From assembly GCA_028710415.1 (NCBI GenBank), contig JAQTUE010000007.1, positions 124,001-188,000 on the forward strand: 64,000 nt of DNA, given 5' to 3'. Source of the stretch: Paludibacter sp. Lineage in GTDB: Bacteria > Bacteroidota > Bacteroidia > Bacteroidales > Paludibacteraceae. The notes under the pieces are model-generated. The model saw nothing but the letters and a program-made list of their open reading frames with translations. It made no database searches and was not told where the DNA came from. The translations under genes were made by a program, and so were the position numbers. Below are positions 27,787 through 36,754 of this stretch, one piece after another. The number at the start of each line of letters is the position of its first letter. Position 1 is the stretch's first letter.

Positions 27787-29250
27787 ATGAAAAAACGTCT
27801 CCTATCACTCTTAATACATCCCCTTTTTATTGCGATTTTTTTGTTTGCAATAATTTTTATAATTGCTGCATATATGCCAATGAACTGTGATGAAGGCGTT
27901 TGGCATTATATAGGTAGAGTTTGGACACAATATGGAATACCCCCATATATTAGTGCTGTTGAAAACAAAACGCCTGGCATTTTTGAGCTTTATGCAATTT
28001 CCTATAAATATTTTGGGTTAAATCTTATTTTTGTACGGTTGCTGGGAATGATCGCCTTAGTTTTTAGTGCTCTAATTGTATATAAAATTGCTACCAAAAT
28101 TCATAGCAAGGAAGCAGCAGTTTTTGCTATGTATGTTTTTGGGCTTACAAATACTTGGGGTATGTTTAGTGGTGGTTTTATATCACACACCGAAACATTT
28201 ATGTTGCTTTTCTCTACGTTTTCTATCTGGATATTAATCAATGTGTTGGATGATAGAAACAGGATATTTTCTATGTTTCTTGCAGGAATTTCAATGGGAA
28301 TAGCCATTGCATTTAAGCAAATTGCCATTACTACCGCATTTGCAGCAGTTTTGTTTTGTGTGTTTTATCCAAAAAAAAACCTCATTTCTCGGAAAATTAC
28401 TTCTGTCCTTCTTTTTGTAGCAGGTATTTTTACAGCAACTCTCATTAGCATATTTCCTATTTTATTAAGTGGTGCCACGTTTAAAAATTATATTGATGGT
28501 GCATGGTTAATTCTATTAAATTCGGCTTCGAATGCGAGTCTTACCGCACATTTTGCCGACTTCGTGAATGTTCTTATACTATCTCGCATTGCTTTTCTTT
28601 TTAGCTTTTTAATGTTGATTTTCAGGTTTAAATTTTTACTGAAAGATGTATTTTTTATTGGATTATTACTATGGTTTGCGTTCGATTTCTTGGGAGTAAA
28701 CGCTTCCGGCCACTATTATGGTCATCAAATTAAACAAATGATGCCCTCTTTTGCCATTATCATCGGAATTCTATTTTCAGAATTATTGAAAAAACTTTCA
28801 AGTTCCAAATCATATAAAATAAACTATCAATTGGGGATGATTTTATTTGTTATTTTTTCCTTTTTACCATATGGAGGTTTAGGAAAAGGAGCAATTTGTT
28901 TTCTTAATAGAAACAAAATGGATGATGATAAAAAACTTGGAATTTGGCTAAATAACAATACTTTACAGAACGAAACTGTTTTTATAGAGGCAGATTTTCA
29001 TTCCAATGTGCTGGCTTATTCCGAGCGATTTTCAGCAAGTAAATACATTAATACCATTTTTTTAACCACCGAAAAAGAAAGAACTGAGCTATTAAATGAT
29101 TTAAAGAAAAACAAGCCTATTTACATAGTGAAATGTAACTTTGATTTGATAAAAGATTCAACTGCAGGGGAAAAAGTAGATGATTATATCAGATCAAATT
29201 ATGTTATTGAAGAACGAAAAACTGAATACGATATTCTGAAACGGAAATAA
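27787..29250 (+). CDS. GT39/ArnT-like polytopic glycosyltransferase
   Basis: A 487-aa inner-membrane protein with about 11-12 membrane segments and a soluble C-terminal part (about 400-487). The first periplasmic loop CDEGVWHYIGRVW…ENKTPGIF matches the DEG…NKPPG pattern of the GT39 family, with D/E as the likely catalytic acid. It would transfer a sugar or aminosugar from undecaprenyl phosphate to a surface glycan or lipid A. It was probably coupled to the truncated paralogue directly upstream. Very AT-rich, like the whole 24-29 kb block. Confidence 0.75.
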   Translation: MKKRLLSLLIHPLFIAIFLFAIIFIIAAYMPMNCDEGVWHYIGRVWTQYGIPPYISAVENKTPGIFELYAISYKYFGLNLIFVRLLGMIALVFSALIVYKIATKIHSKEAAVFAMYVFGLTNTWGMFSGGFISHTETFMLLFSTFSIWILINVLDDRNRIFSMFLAGISMGIAIAFKQIAITTAFAAVLFCVFYPKKNLISRKITSVLLFVAGIFTATLISIFPILLSGATFKNYIDGAWLILLNSASNASLTAHFADFVNVLILSRIAFLFSFLMLIFRFKFLLKDVFFIGLLLWFAFDFLGVNASGHYYGHQIKQMMPSFAIIIGILFSELLKKLSSSKSYKINYQLGMILFVIFSFLPYGGLGKGAICFLNRNKMDDDKKLGIWLNNNTLQNETVFIEADFHSNVLAYSERFSASKYINTIFLTTEKERTELLNDLKKNKPIYIVKCNFDLIKDSTAGEKVDDYIRSNYVIEERKTEYDILKRK

Positions 29251-29272
29251 ATAGTGAAATTACCCGAATCGA

Positions 29273-29878
29273 GTAGGAATTGAGCGATTAATTCGCTCAC
29301 TGTCCTCTCACACCACCGTACATACCGTTCGGTATACGGAGGTTTCTTACTTAATATCTCACGATGGGTGTATGTTGTTATCAGTTATCCTACTGATTAT
29401 CTTCACTCTAACTTATTATTCTGATTCCGTCCTATTCTTAACAGGTAACATTTATTTACTATCCTACTGCAAGATACAGCCCTTCAATGAATTTTGAGTC
29501 CTCTGTACTTTTTTTCTCCCATTAAATCTCATTAGTATCATTTAATATGGCTTCTGCTGACTTCTCACAGTTATTGTTATCCATACTTTTCAGCATGTCC
29601 GTGAAATCTCCCCAGGTAAGACGAGTAACCTCCTTTCCATCTATCGGGATCATTTACACATACTGATTCTGTTCAGTTTACGGGACTTTGTCCTGCTAGG
29701 CAGACTTATCCACAGTATGTGCCTGATGATGTTCGTATTCCTCCGACCGGAAATTTGCCGCGGGCTTCCTTCAGATTCCACCTCACGATGTACACCCTTT
29801 CCTTGAGCTAATGGTTGGCAACTGAAAGCCCCCATAAAGGACTTGAACCGTTAAATATACTCGTCATACTAGGCGCAC
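29273..29878 (-). mobile_element. ORF-less group II intron
   Basis: On the minus strand the segment begins with GTGCGCC (29872-29878), the usual 5' end of bacterial group II introns. It contains domain-I-like sequence, the phrase AAGTCAGCAGAAGCCATA that normally precedes the reverse transcriptase frame, and near the 3' side a domain V-like hairpin (CCTCCGTATACC…GGTGGTGTGAGAGG, about 29308-29340). A domain VI-like stem TGAGCG/CGCTCA (about 29281-29300) follows, and the 3' end is near CCTAC at 29273. At about 606 nt there is no room for the intron-encoded protein, so it could splice or move only with a protein from another copy. Boundaries are estimates. Confidence 0.75.
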
Positions 29879-29933
29879 AAAAAAAATCTACAAACAATGT
29901 GGACTTTTTTATACAAATTAAATAATGTCAATA

Positions 29934-30725
29934 TTATTTCTTATAATACTTCATTGCTTCCGGCAAATACTCTTTCAACTTAACAATCCTATTGGCATCA
30001 GATGGATGTGTACTCATGAATTCTATTGGTGCTCCGCTTGAACTGGCAGCCATTCGTTCCCAGAAAGTAATTGCCTCATTTGGATTATACCCGGCCATAG
30101 CCAGGAAAATCAATCCAAGCTGGTCGGCTTCATACTCATGCTTACGTGAATAAGGTAACATAACTCCATATTGTGACCCAATGCCATAAATCGTACCTAT
30201 AGTCGATTTAGTAGCAGCTGATTTATTAGACAACAAGACATCGGTTAATGAAGCGCCATATTGTACCAACATTTGCTGGCTCATGCGTTCGTTGCTGTGT
30301 TTGGCCACTGCATGGGCAATTTCATGTCCAAGGACTACGGCCAGCCCGACTTCAGTTTTTGTTACCGGTAATATTCCTTCGAAAACTACCACCTTACCTC
30401 CCGGCATGCAAAAGGCATTTTTGGTAGTATCTTTTACCAGGTTAAACTCCCAGGCAAATGAAGCAATATCTGCCGACTTACCATTAGCATTCAGGTATGC
30501 TTCTACAACAGTTGAAATTTTAGCACCTACTTTTTTTACCAGGGCGGTATTTACTTTATCTTTCGAAGCGGGCACAGAGTCAATGAATTGTTTGTAACTC
30601 TGGAAACTTGAAGTCAAAACTTCTGAATCCGATACCAATAATAACTGTTTGCGACCTGTTAGCAAGACGGTCGAGCATGATACTAAAATACAGGTAATGA
30701 ATGTAAAATAGACGATTTTTTTCAT
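29934..30725 (-). CDS. M48 family metalloprotease, lipoprotein
   Basis: A 263-aa lipoprotein with lipobox LVSC (Cys17). The zinc-binding motif HEIAH is at 134-138, and the third ligand lies in HEYEADQLGL at about residue 197-203. Its size and layout match the LoiP/YcaL group of periplasmic membrane-anchored proteases that degrade misfolded outer-membrane proteins. It is transcribed alone. The group II intron lies just downstream. Confidence 0.9.
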   Translation of the reverse strand: MKKIVYFTFITCILVSCSTVLLTGRKQLLLVSDSEVLTSSFQSYKQFIDSVPASKDKVNTALVKKVGAKISTVVEAYLNANGKSADIASFAWEFNLVKDTTKNAFCMPGGKVVVFEGILPVTKTEVGLAVVLGHEIAHAVAKHSNERMSQQMLVQYGASLTDVLLSNKSAATKSTIGTIYGIGSQYGVMLPYSRKHEYEADQLGLIFLAMAGYNPNEAITFWERMAASSSGAPIEFMSTHPSDANRIVKLKEYLPEAMKYYKK

Positions 30726-30775
30726 AAACTATTCTTTTTTTTGTAATGATGTTTAAGATACTACATTTAAAAATT

Positions 30776-30783
30776 TATCTTTG
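30776..30783 (+). promoter_or_regulatory. Predicted -7 box for the vanZ-like gene
   Basis: TATCTTTG matches TAnnTTTG, with TTTA 20 bp upstream as an imperfect -33. The leader would be about 100 nt. Confidence 0.4.
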
Positions 30784-30889
30784 CAAATAAATTAATTCTT
30801 TTTTTTATGAACGATTAAATATGTATTATTGTTTTAATACTTTTTATATTAGATCAAATTTTCCGGTTCAAAAAACTCAACTTCCTTAT

Positions 30890-31294
30890 ATGAAACTTAA
30901 ATATTTTTTATCAATCTATTGGAAATCAATCATTATTATAACCGGTATATTATATTTGTCTTTCGCACCTCCTTCAGCTTTTAAAGGAGTACCAGCCTTT
31001 GAATTTGAGGATAAGCTTGTTCATTTATTCATGTATGGAGGTTTAACCTGTGTTTTGATCTATGATTTCAGGCAATATGCCAAAAATAAAACAATGTCAG
31101 TGTTGTCCTTTATTTTTATGTGTCTTTTATTCCCCGTATTTCTTGGTGGGGCAGTGGAAATACTTCAACCAATGTATTTTGCTCCCCGGACAGCTGAATG
31201 GATTGATTGGTTTAGTGATATTGCCGGCGTACTGCTTGGATGGTCAGCCTTTCAACTTATTTTTCCAACAGTGATAAAAAAGAAAAGCAAGTAG
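30890..31294 (+). CDS. VanZ-like family membrane protein
   Basis: A 134-aa protein with four predicted membrane helices. The start at 30890 (MKLKYFLS) is preferred, because the upstream extension of 23 residues has no membrane or signal character. Family features seen are the acidic FEDKLVHLFMYGGL motif, and GGAVEILQP followed by PRTAEWIDWFSDIAGVLLG, the E-x-x-Q…D-x-x-D-x-x-x-N/A-x-x-G pattern of VanZ/RDD-like proteins. The function of housekeeping VanZ-like proteins is unclear, with a role in envelope or glycopeptide tolerance suggested. It is followed closely by dprA. Confidence 0.85.
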   Translation: MKLKYFLSIYWKSIIIITGILYLSFAPPSAFKGVPAFEFEDKLVHLFMYGGLTCVLIYDFRQYAKNKTMSVLSFIFMCLLFPVFLGGAVEILQPMYFAPRTAEWIDWFSDIAGVLLGWSAFQLIFPTVIKKKSK

Positions 31295-31352
31295 ACTTAT
31301 ATCGTTTCAACCTATATATTCTGAAGTTTAATGTCCGTTGTGGTTACATACT

Positions 31353-32483
31353 ATGAGTGACGAAACACTGAAATATAAAATCGGGATTACGCTTATTAAA
31401 GGCGTAGGAAACAACCTGGCTAAAAACCTGATAGCGTATACGGGTAGTGCAGAAGGAGTGTTTAAGGAAAAGCAACAAAACCTGGCAAATATCCCTGGTA
31501 TCGGTGAAATTGTATCCAGGCAAATAATCTCCGGAATTAGCTCTCATGATGTAATGAAACGGGCCGAACAGGAGGTCGAATTTATTATTAAAAACAAAAT
31601 TAAGACAACCTATTTTACCGACAAGGACTATCCATTTCGCTTGAAAGAATGTCCTGATTCACCTGTTATGATTTATTCAAAAGGTAATTGCAACCTGAAT
31701 AACGGTAAATTTGTAGGGATTGTCGGGACCCGAAAAGCTACTGAAAATGGTAAGGAGAATTGCAAGAAACTTATTTGTGAATTAAAAGGTGTGTTGCCAA
31801 ATGTAATTATTGTCAGCGGGTTGGCATTTGGGATAGATATTTGCGCCCACAAGGCAGCGCTTGATTCAGGAGTGCCAACTATCGGTGTCATCAGCCATGG
31901 ATTGGATCGGATCTATCCGGAGCTGCATAGGCCAACGGCCATTAAAATGTTGCAGGAGGGAGCCTTGGTGACCGAATACCTTAGCATGACAAATCCGGAC
32001 AAACAGAATTTTGTACAACGCAACCGCATTATAGCCGGCCTCTGTGATGCCTTAGTGGTTGTTGAATCAGGCATTAAAGGGGGTGCCCTGATTACTGCCG
32101 ATATTGCGAATGATTATAACAGGGATGTATTTGCATTTCCGGGACGGGTAGATGATGAATGGTCAAAAGGATGCAATGCTTTGATTAAAAATAACAAAGC
32201 ATCATTGATTGAATCGGCTGATGATATCTTGCGGTTTATGAACTGGGAAAGGCTGGATTCCTCATCTTCACCAGCCGTTCAAACAGCATTATTTATGGAT
32301 CTATCTGAGGAGGAACAAATTATTGTTTCTACATTAAGGCAATATCAGGAAGGAATTCAGTTTAATGAATTAGCCATTCTGCTTGAAAAACCAATCAGTA
32401 AGATCTCATCCATGTTGCTTGAAATGGAATTTAAAGGATTAGTAAAATGTTTGCCCGGAAATGTGTATAAGATTGTAAAGTAG
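31353..32483 (+). CDS. dprA: DNA-processing protein DprA
   Basis: A 376-aa cytosolic protein that loads RecA on incoming single-stranded DNA in natural transformation. The start at 31353 (MSDETLKYKIG) is taken rather than an upstream TTG. A helix-hairpin-helix region (NIPGIGEIVSRQII, about 45-60) precedes the Rossmann-like core with GIVGTRKATENG and SGLAFGIDICAHKAALD (about 145-161). A winged-helix DprA C-terminal domain occupies about 310-375. A GTTGATTGG word array begins right at the stop codon. Confidence 0.93.
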   Translation: MSDETLKYKIGITLIKGVGNNLAKNLIAYTGSAEGVFKEKQQNLANIPGIGEIVSRQIISGISSHDVMKRAEQEVEFIIKNKIKTTYFTDKDYPFRLKECPDSPVMIYSKGNCNLNNGKFVGIVGTRKATENGKENCKKLICELKGVLPNVIIVSGLAFGIDICAHKAALDSGVPTIGVISHGLDRIYPELHRPTAIKMLQEGALVTEYLSMTNPDKQNFVQRNRIIAGLCDALVVVESGIKGGALITADIANDYNRDVFAFPGRVDDEWSKGCNALIKNNKASLIESADDILRFMNWERLDSSSSPAVQTALFMDLSEEEQIIVSTLRQYQEGIQFNELAILLEKPISKISSMLLEMEFKGLVKCLPGNVYKIVK

Positions 32484-32600
32484 GTTGATTGGAGATTGAG
32501 TTAATTGGTTAATTAAGTTAATTGGTTGACTGGTTAATTGGTTGATTGGTTGATTAAGTTGATTAAGTTGACTAGTTGATTGAGTTAATTGTTTGAATTT
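32484..32600. repeat. GTTGATTGGTTAATT word array after dprA
   Basis: Directly after the dprA TAG the sequence becomes runs of GTTGATTGG, GTTAATTGG and GTTGATTAA units of 7-9 bp. The same words, in either orientation, recur at 12108-12180, 12483-12546, 12740-12785, 48516-48715 and 61052-61165. Confidence 0.75.
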
Positions 32601-32653
32601 AGGAGAATAAGAAATGGTAAATAGTAAAATAGTAAATATATTAAATATATTAA

Positions 32654-33106
32654 ATGTATAGCAGAGAAGAATTAAAACAATTGAAAAAAGAGTTTTGGGA
32701 AGGTTTTGGTATTTATTGCAGCCATGTGCCTGCCCTGAAACGCCGTAAAAGCAAGTTTATGCTGTACAATACCAAGATGAAAGGTGTGGAAATGAAGTTT
32801 GATGCAACCCGTAAAGGCGCTACGGTGATTCTCGAAATAAACCTCTCGAATGCTAAGCAACGTCTTGAAAAATACGAACAGTTTGTCCTGCACAAAGCAA
32901 CCATGGAAAAGCAGTTCCCTGATGGACTGATCTGGGATCCGGCTTTTATCCGGGAATGTGGTACCGAAGTGAGCCGGATTTATATTGAAAAGAACGGTAT
33001 TGACTTGCATCGTCGCATCCAATGGATGGAATTCTATCAGTTTATGTCCTCTGAAATGCTGAAGCTGGAAAAGGCCTTTAAGGTAGTGAAGGAGACAATG
33101 GAGTAA
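32654..33106 (+). CDS. DUF4268 domain protein
   Basis: A 150-aa cytosolic protein consisting of one DUF4268 domain (RKSKFMLYNTKMKGVEMKF… and IYIEKNGIDLHRRIQWMEFYQFM). The domain is common in Bacteroidota as a stand-alone protein, and elsewhere sits at the C-terminus of restriction/nuclease-like proteins. The function is unknown. Its 5' side holds dprA and its word array, and its 3' side holds a decayed transposase. A short AATAGTAAAT-like repeat precedes the start. Confidence 0.85.
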   Translation: MYSREELKQLKKEFWEGFGIYCSHVPALKRRKSKFMLYNTKMKGVEMKFDATRKGATVILEINLSNAKQRLEKYEQFVLHKATMEKQFPDGLIWDPAFIRECGTEVSRIYIEKNGIDLHRRIQWMEFYQFMSSEMLKLEKAFKVVKETME

Positions 33107-33107
33107 A

Positions 33108-33365
33108 ATGCGTTCTTACTTGTTCCCGGGAATGTTTCATCTGCATGTTTTGCTTCATCAGCTTAAAATATATTTCTACCAACCATGTCTTTTATAAAGT
33201 CCGGCTATATGGCTGCCTCTCATCCCTTATGGTGGCTGATTAGAACGATAGTCCGGTCATCTTCCTGACTATAAACCTCATCCCGGGAATACTCAATATA
33301 CCTACCTCATTTTCAACAGCTGCTTTTCCCGTGAGCCGAATTATTTCGTCTTTTGTGAAACTGTA
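33108..33365 (-). pseudogene. Decayed IS4-family transposase, C-terminal part
   Basis: Reading leftward, three frames together give FTKDEIIRLTGKAAVENE, then EYSRDEVYSQEDDRTIVLI, then WLVEIYFKLMKQNMQMKH and FPGTSKNAF. This is the order of the IS4-family C-terminus (VIRLTG…DRTIVFLTNN…YKxRWxVELFFKxxKQ…GTSxNA), including the E and K of the YREK signature. Several frameshifts and stops show it is dead, and the N-terminal two thirds are missing. Confidence 0.75.
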
Positions 33366-33417
33366 CAGTGTCTTTACCGGTTAACCAAGCATTCTACACC
33401 TGTCCGATCTATCGTAG

Positions 33418-33520
33418 GCCTTTCGTGAGTCTTTGGAGAGGGGTTCGAGGGGGTTCGGAGGGCTGGGGCCCTCGGAACCCCCTCGAAAGGCCCTCGATAC
33501 CCCCTCCATACCCCCTCCAT
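33418..33520. repeat. GC-rich nested hairpin with CATACCCCCTC repeats
   Basis: CGAGGGGGTTCGGAGGGC (33446-33463) pairs with GCCCTCGGAACCCCCTCG (33468-33485) with one mismatch, and GGCCTTTCG/CGAAAGGCC pair outside it. Short CATACCCCCTC repeats follow. The composition is far richer in GC than the surroundings. Confidence 0.65.
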
Positions 33521-33968
33521 ACTACATTCACTTGTAGACAGGGATAAGGATCGTTTGAAACTACAAAATCCTATCGGAAAACAGGACAGGAAGGTATCGT
33601 CAGGTGGAAAATTCAGTGGCAAGGTGGAGTTTAAACCGCACAAACATTGGTTTAGCTGTACAAACATCATAGTCATAATTCATCGGAGGAAAAGTGATAT
33701 GGGAAACCCTTATCCGTTTTATACTTGTGGATCGATGAATGTGGGATTAAATCTACTAGCTGTTAAAAAATAGGAGATTCTGATTTTTTGCCTAACGTTG
33801 TACTCATAGAAAAGTTCTTTAAATGAGTGTGGTAACTGCAACTATATTTTTTAGTGCGCTTTTCTGTTTTTTTTCAATTATAGTTTGGACAGCAATGCGA
33901 TTTTTTCGTGTATTTCTGTATCAACTTATTAAATTTAGGTGGTACTCAAAATCAATCAACTATTTATG

Positions 33969-33999
33969 TTGATAAAACAAGGATTTTTTAGTAGTTTTG
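33969..33999 (+). promoter_or_regulatory. Predicted purH promoter
   Basis: TTG (33969-33971), a 20-bp spacer, then TAGTTTTG (33992-33999) fit the Bacteroidota promoter. The leader would be about 22 nt. No purine riboswitch is visible. Confidence 0.6.
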
Positions 34000-34027
34000 C
34001 ATCCCATAAATAAACGTAAAACGGAAT

Positions 34028-35548
34028 ATGGAAAAAAAGCAAATTAAAAGAGCCTTAGTTTCTGTTTATCATAAAGATAAACTCGATATCATTATACAAA
34101 AACTGCACTCCGAAGGAGTAGAATTTATCTCTACCGGAGGAACCCAGTCCTTTATTGAATCCCTTAATATTCCATGCCTGGCTGTTGAAGACCTTACCGG
34201 ATACCCCTCAATTCTGGGTGGAAGGGTAAAAACTCTGCATCCCAAAGTATTTGGCGGCATTCTTTCACGTCGTGATAATGCCCAGGATAATGCCCAGATT
34301 GAAGATTATCAAATTCCTGAAATAGATCTTGTGATTGTTGATTTGTATCCATTTGAAGCTACTGTAGCTGCAGGAGCTGATGAACCGACAACAATTGAAA
34401 AGATCGATATCGGTGGTATTTCCCTGATTCGGGCTGCTGCCAAAAATTATGCCGATGTGGTTATAGTTGCATCACAGGATCAGTACGAACCTTTGTTGGA
34501 AATGATCACTTCCAATGGTGCCCAAACAACCCTCGAAGAACGTCGTTGGTTTGCAAAGGAAGCCTTCGCAGTCTCCTCCCACTACGATGCTGCTATCTTC
34601 AACTATTTCGATGGTAATGAAGCAAGCGCATTCCGTTACACCCAGAACAACTCTAAAGTCCTTCGTTATGGTGAAAATCCTCACCAACGCGGGATCTTCT
34701 TTGGCAAGTTTGAAGACTTATTCGAACAACTCCAGGGACGTGAAATCTCCTATAATAACCTGCTTGATATCGATGCTTCCATCAATTTGATGAACGATTT
34801 CGATGATATCACTTTTGCAATCCTGAAACATAATAATGCTTGTGGTATTGCATCCCGCCCGGTTTTGGTAGATGCATGGAAAGCTGCCCTGGCCGGTGAC
34901 CCAATTTCTGCCTTTGGCGGAGTATTGATTACCAATGCCATTATTGATAAGGCTACTGCCGAGGAAATGAACAAAATATTCTTCGAAGTAGTTATAGCTC
35001 CTGATTATGATCTGGAAGCAATTGAAATCCTGAGTCAAAAGAAGAACAGAATCATCCTGATATTAAAGGAAAACAAGGCAAAAACCCAACAATTCCGTTC
35101 GGTACTCAACGGTGTATTGGTACAGGATAAAGATACGCATACTGAAACCGGTGACGATTTAAAGGTGGTAACCGATAAAGCTCCAACTGCCGATGAAGTG
35201 GAAGATTTGCTGTTTGCCAATAAAATTGTGAAGCATACCAAATCCAATGCCATAGTATTTGCTAAAAACAAACAAATGTTTGCAAGTGGTGTCGGTCAGA
35301 CTTCAAGGGTTGATGCTTTAAGGCAGGCTATCGATAAAGCAGTGGCATTTAAGTTTGATTTAAATGGGGCTGTTATGGCGTCAGATGCTTTCTTCCCATT
35401 CCCTGATTGTGTTCAGATTGCCTCAGAAGCCGGCATTACTGCCGTGATTCAACCGGGTGGTTCTATCAACGACAAACTTTCAATAGAAACATGCAATGAA
35501 ACAGGTGTTTCAATGGTAACTACCGGTTATCGCCATTTTAAACACTAA
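34028..35548 (+). CDS. purH: Bifunctional AICAR transformylase/IMP cyclohydrolase
   Basis: A 506-aa cytosolic enzyme for the last two steps of IMP synthesis. The N-terminal MGS-like cyclohydrolase domain (about 1-190) shows LVSVYHK, STGGTQSFIE and GGRVKTLHPKVFGGIL. The AICAR transformylase domain follows with LRYGENPHQRG (about 212-222), ILKHNNACG and ASDAFFPFPD, and ends in VMVTTGYRHFKH-like sequence, the conserved C-terminus (here SMVTTGYRHFKH). The length is normal for the family. Confidence 0.96.
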   Translation: MEKKQIKRALVSVYHKDKLDIIIQKLHSEGVEFISTGGTQSFIESLNIPCLAVEDLTGYPSILGGRVKTLHPKVFGGILSRRDNAQDNAQIEDYQIPEIDLVIVDLYPFEATVAAGADEPTTIEKIDIGGISLIRAAAKNYADVVIVASQDQYEPLLEMITSNGAQTTLEERRWFAKEAFAVSSHYDAAIFNYFDGNEASAFRYTQNNSKVLRYGENPHQRGIFFGKFEDLFEQLQGREISYNNLLDIDASINLMNDFDDITFAILKHNNACGIASRPVLVDAWKAALAGDPISAFGGVLITNAIIDKATAEEMNKIFFEVVIAPDYDLEAIEILSQKKNRIILILKENKAKTQQFRSVLNGVLVQDKDTHTETGDDLKVVTDKAPTADEVEDLLFANKIVKHTKSNAIVFAKNKQMFASGVGQTSRVDALRQAIDKAVAFKFDLNGAVMASDAFFPFPDCVQIASEAGITAVIQPGGSINDKLSIETCNETGVSMVTTGYRHFKH

Positions 35549-35639
35549 TTTCAGTTACTTTTTACAGCCTTGCATTGTTGTTGCAGGCCTGCAACTTTTG
35601 ACTTTAGACAATAAAACAAACTTGAAATAAATATAGAAA

Positions 35640-36659
35640 ATGGGACTATTTTCATTTACACAAGAAATAGCTATTGACCTTGGTACAGCCAACACCATTA
35701 TCATCCACAATGATAAAATTGTGGTGGATGAACCGTCAGTAGTAGCGTTGGACAAACGTACCGATAAACTGATTGCCATTGGTGAGAAAGCACGCCAAAT
35801 GGTTGGTAAGGAAAACGAAGGTATCCGCACAGTCCGCCCATTGCGTGATGGTGTGATTGCCGATTTCTACGCTGCTGAATTGATGATTCGTGGCATGATA
35901 AAAATGATTCCAACCAAGAATCACCTCTTCTCTCCCACCCTTAAAATGGTGGTTTGTATTCCTTCAGGAAGTACCGAAGTCGAGATTCGTGCGGTACGTG
36001 ACTCCTCGGAACATGCTGGTGGACGTGAAGTATACATGATTTACGAACCAATGGCTGCTGCTATCGGAATCGGTATCGATGTGGAAGCTCCCAATGGATG
36101 TATGATTGTTGATATCGGTGGTGGTACTACCGAAATTGCTGTTATTTCACTGGGTGGTATTGTTTCCAATAAATCAATCCGTATTGCCGGGGATGACCTG
36201 ACACTCGACATTGTAGAATACATGGGACGTATGCACAATATCAAAGTGGGTGAACGTACTGCCGAAATGATTAAAATTAATGTAGGGGCTGCTCTGACCG
36301 ACCTGGAAGATGCTCCTGAAGATTATATTGTCCATGGGCCAAACCGTATGACAGCATTGCCTATGCAGGTTCCGGTATCCTACCAGGAAATTGCACACTG
36401 TCTTGAAAAATCAATTTCTAAGATTGAAGCTGCTATCCTGAGTGCATTGGAACAAACACCTCCCGAATTGTATGCTGACATTGTACAACGTGGCATTTAT
36501 CTTGCCGGTGGTGGAGCTTTGCTTCGTGGCCTTGACAAACGTTTGACCGACAAGCTGAACATCCAGTTTCACATTGCAGACGATCCTTTGAGGGCTGTTG
36601 CCCGTGGTACAGGTATCGCATTGAAAAATGTAGACAAATTCTCTTTCCTGATTCGATAA
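35640..36659 (+). CDS. mreB: Rod shape-determining protein MreB
   Basis: A 339-aa bacterial actin that positions the elongation machinery under the membrane. Nucleotide-binding segments are intact: phosphate-1 IDLGTANTII (about 13-22), phosphate-2 IVDIGGGTTEIAVI (about 158-171) and adenosine loop LAGGGALLRG (about 291-300). RTVRPLRDGVIADF is also typical. It is the first gene of the mreB-mreC-mreD-mrdA-rodA operon. Confidence 0.97.
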   Translation: MGLFSFTQEIAIDLGTANTIIIHNDKIVVDEPSVVALDKRTDKLIAIGEKARQMVGKENEGIRTVRPLRDGVIADFYAAELMIRGMIKMIPTKNHLFSPTLKMVVCIPSGSTEVEIRAVRDSSEHAGGREVYMIYEPMAAAIGIGIDVEAPNGCMIVDIGGGTTEIAVISLGGIVSNKSIRIAGDDLTLDIVEYMGRMHNIKVGERTAEMIKINVGAALTDLEDAPEDYIVHGPNRMTALPMQVPVSYQEIAHCLEKSISKIEAAILSALEQTPPELYADIVQRGIYLAGGGALLRGLDKRLTDKLNIQFHIADDPLRAVARGTGIALKNVDKFSFLIR

Positions 36660-36754
36660 AACTAAACTGAATTTTCGGTAACCACGGTCCTGAACTGTGC
36701 TTACCGGAAATTTTTGTTCTATTCACTCCTATCCACTGAGCAGGTGCACTAACA

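Larger units (their letters stand above)
33107..34027. other. Intergenic region with mobile-element debris
   Basis: About 920 bp with a decayed IS4-type transposase (33108-33365, minus), a GC-rich nested hairpin (33418-33520) and the purH promoter (33969-33999). A 72-codon plus-strand frame at 33555-33773 has no recognisable features. I do not call it a gene. Confidence 0.6.

Noticed and set aside
33555..33773. 72-codon plus-strand frame upstream of purH
   Set aside because: No recognisable family, no promoter or partner, and it lies in insertion-sequence debris.
33790..33810. attC-like string GCCTAACG as an integron cassette site
   Set aside because: No paired complementary half and no integrase or cassette layout in the neighbourhood.
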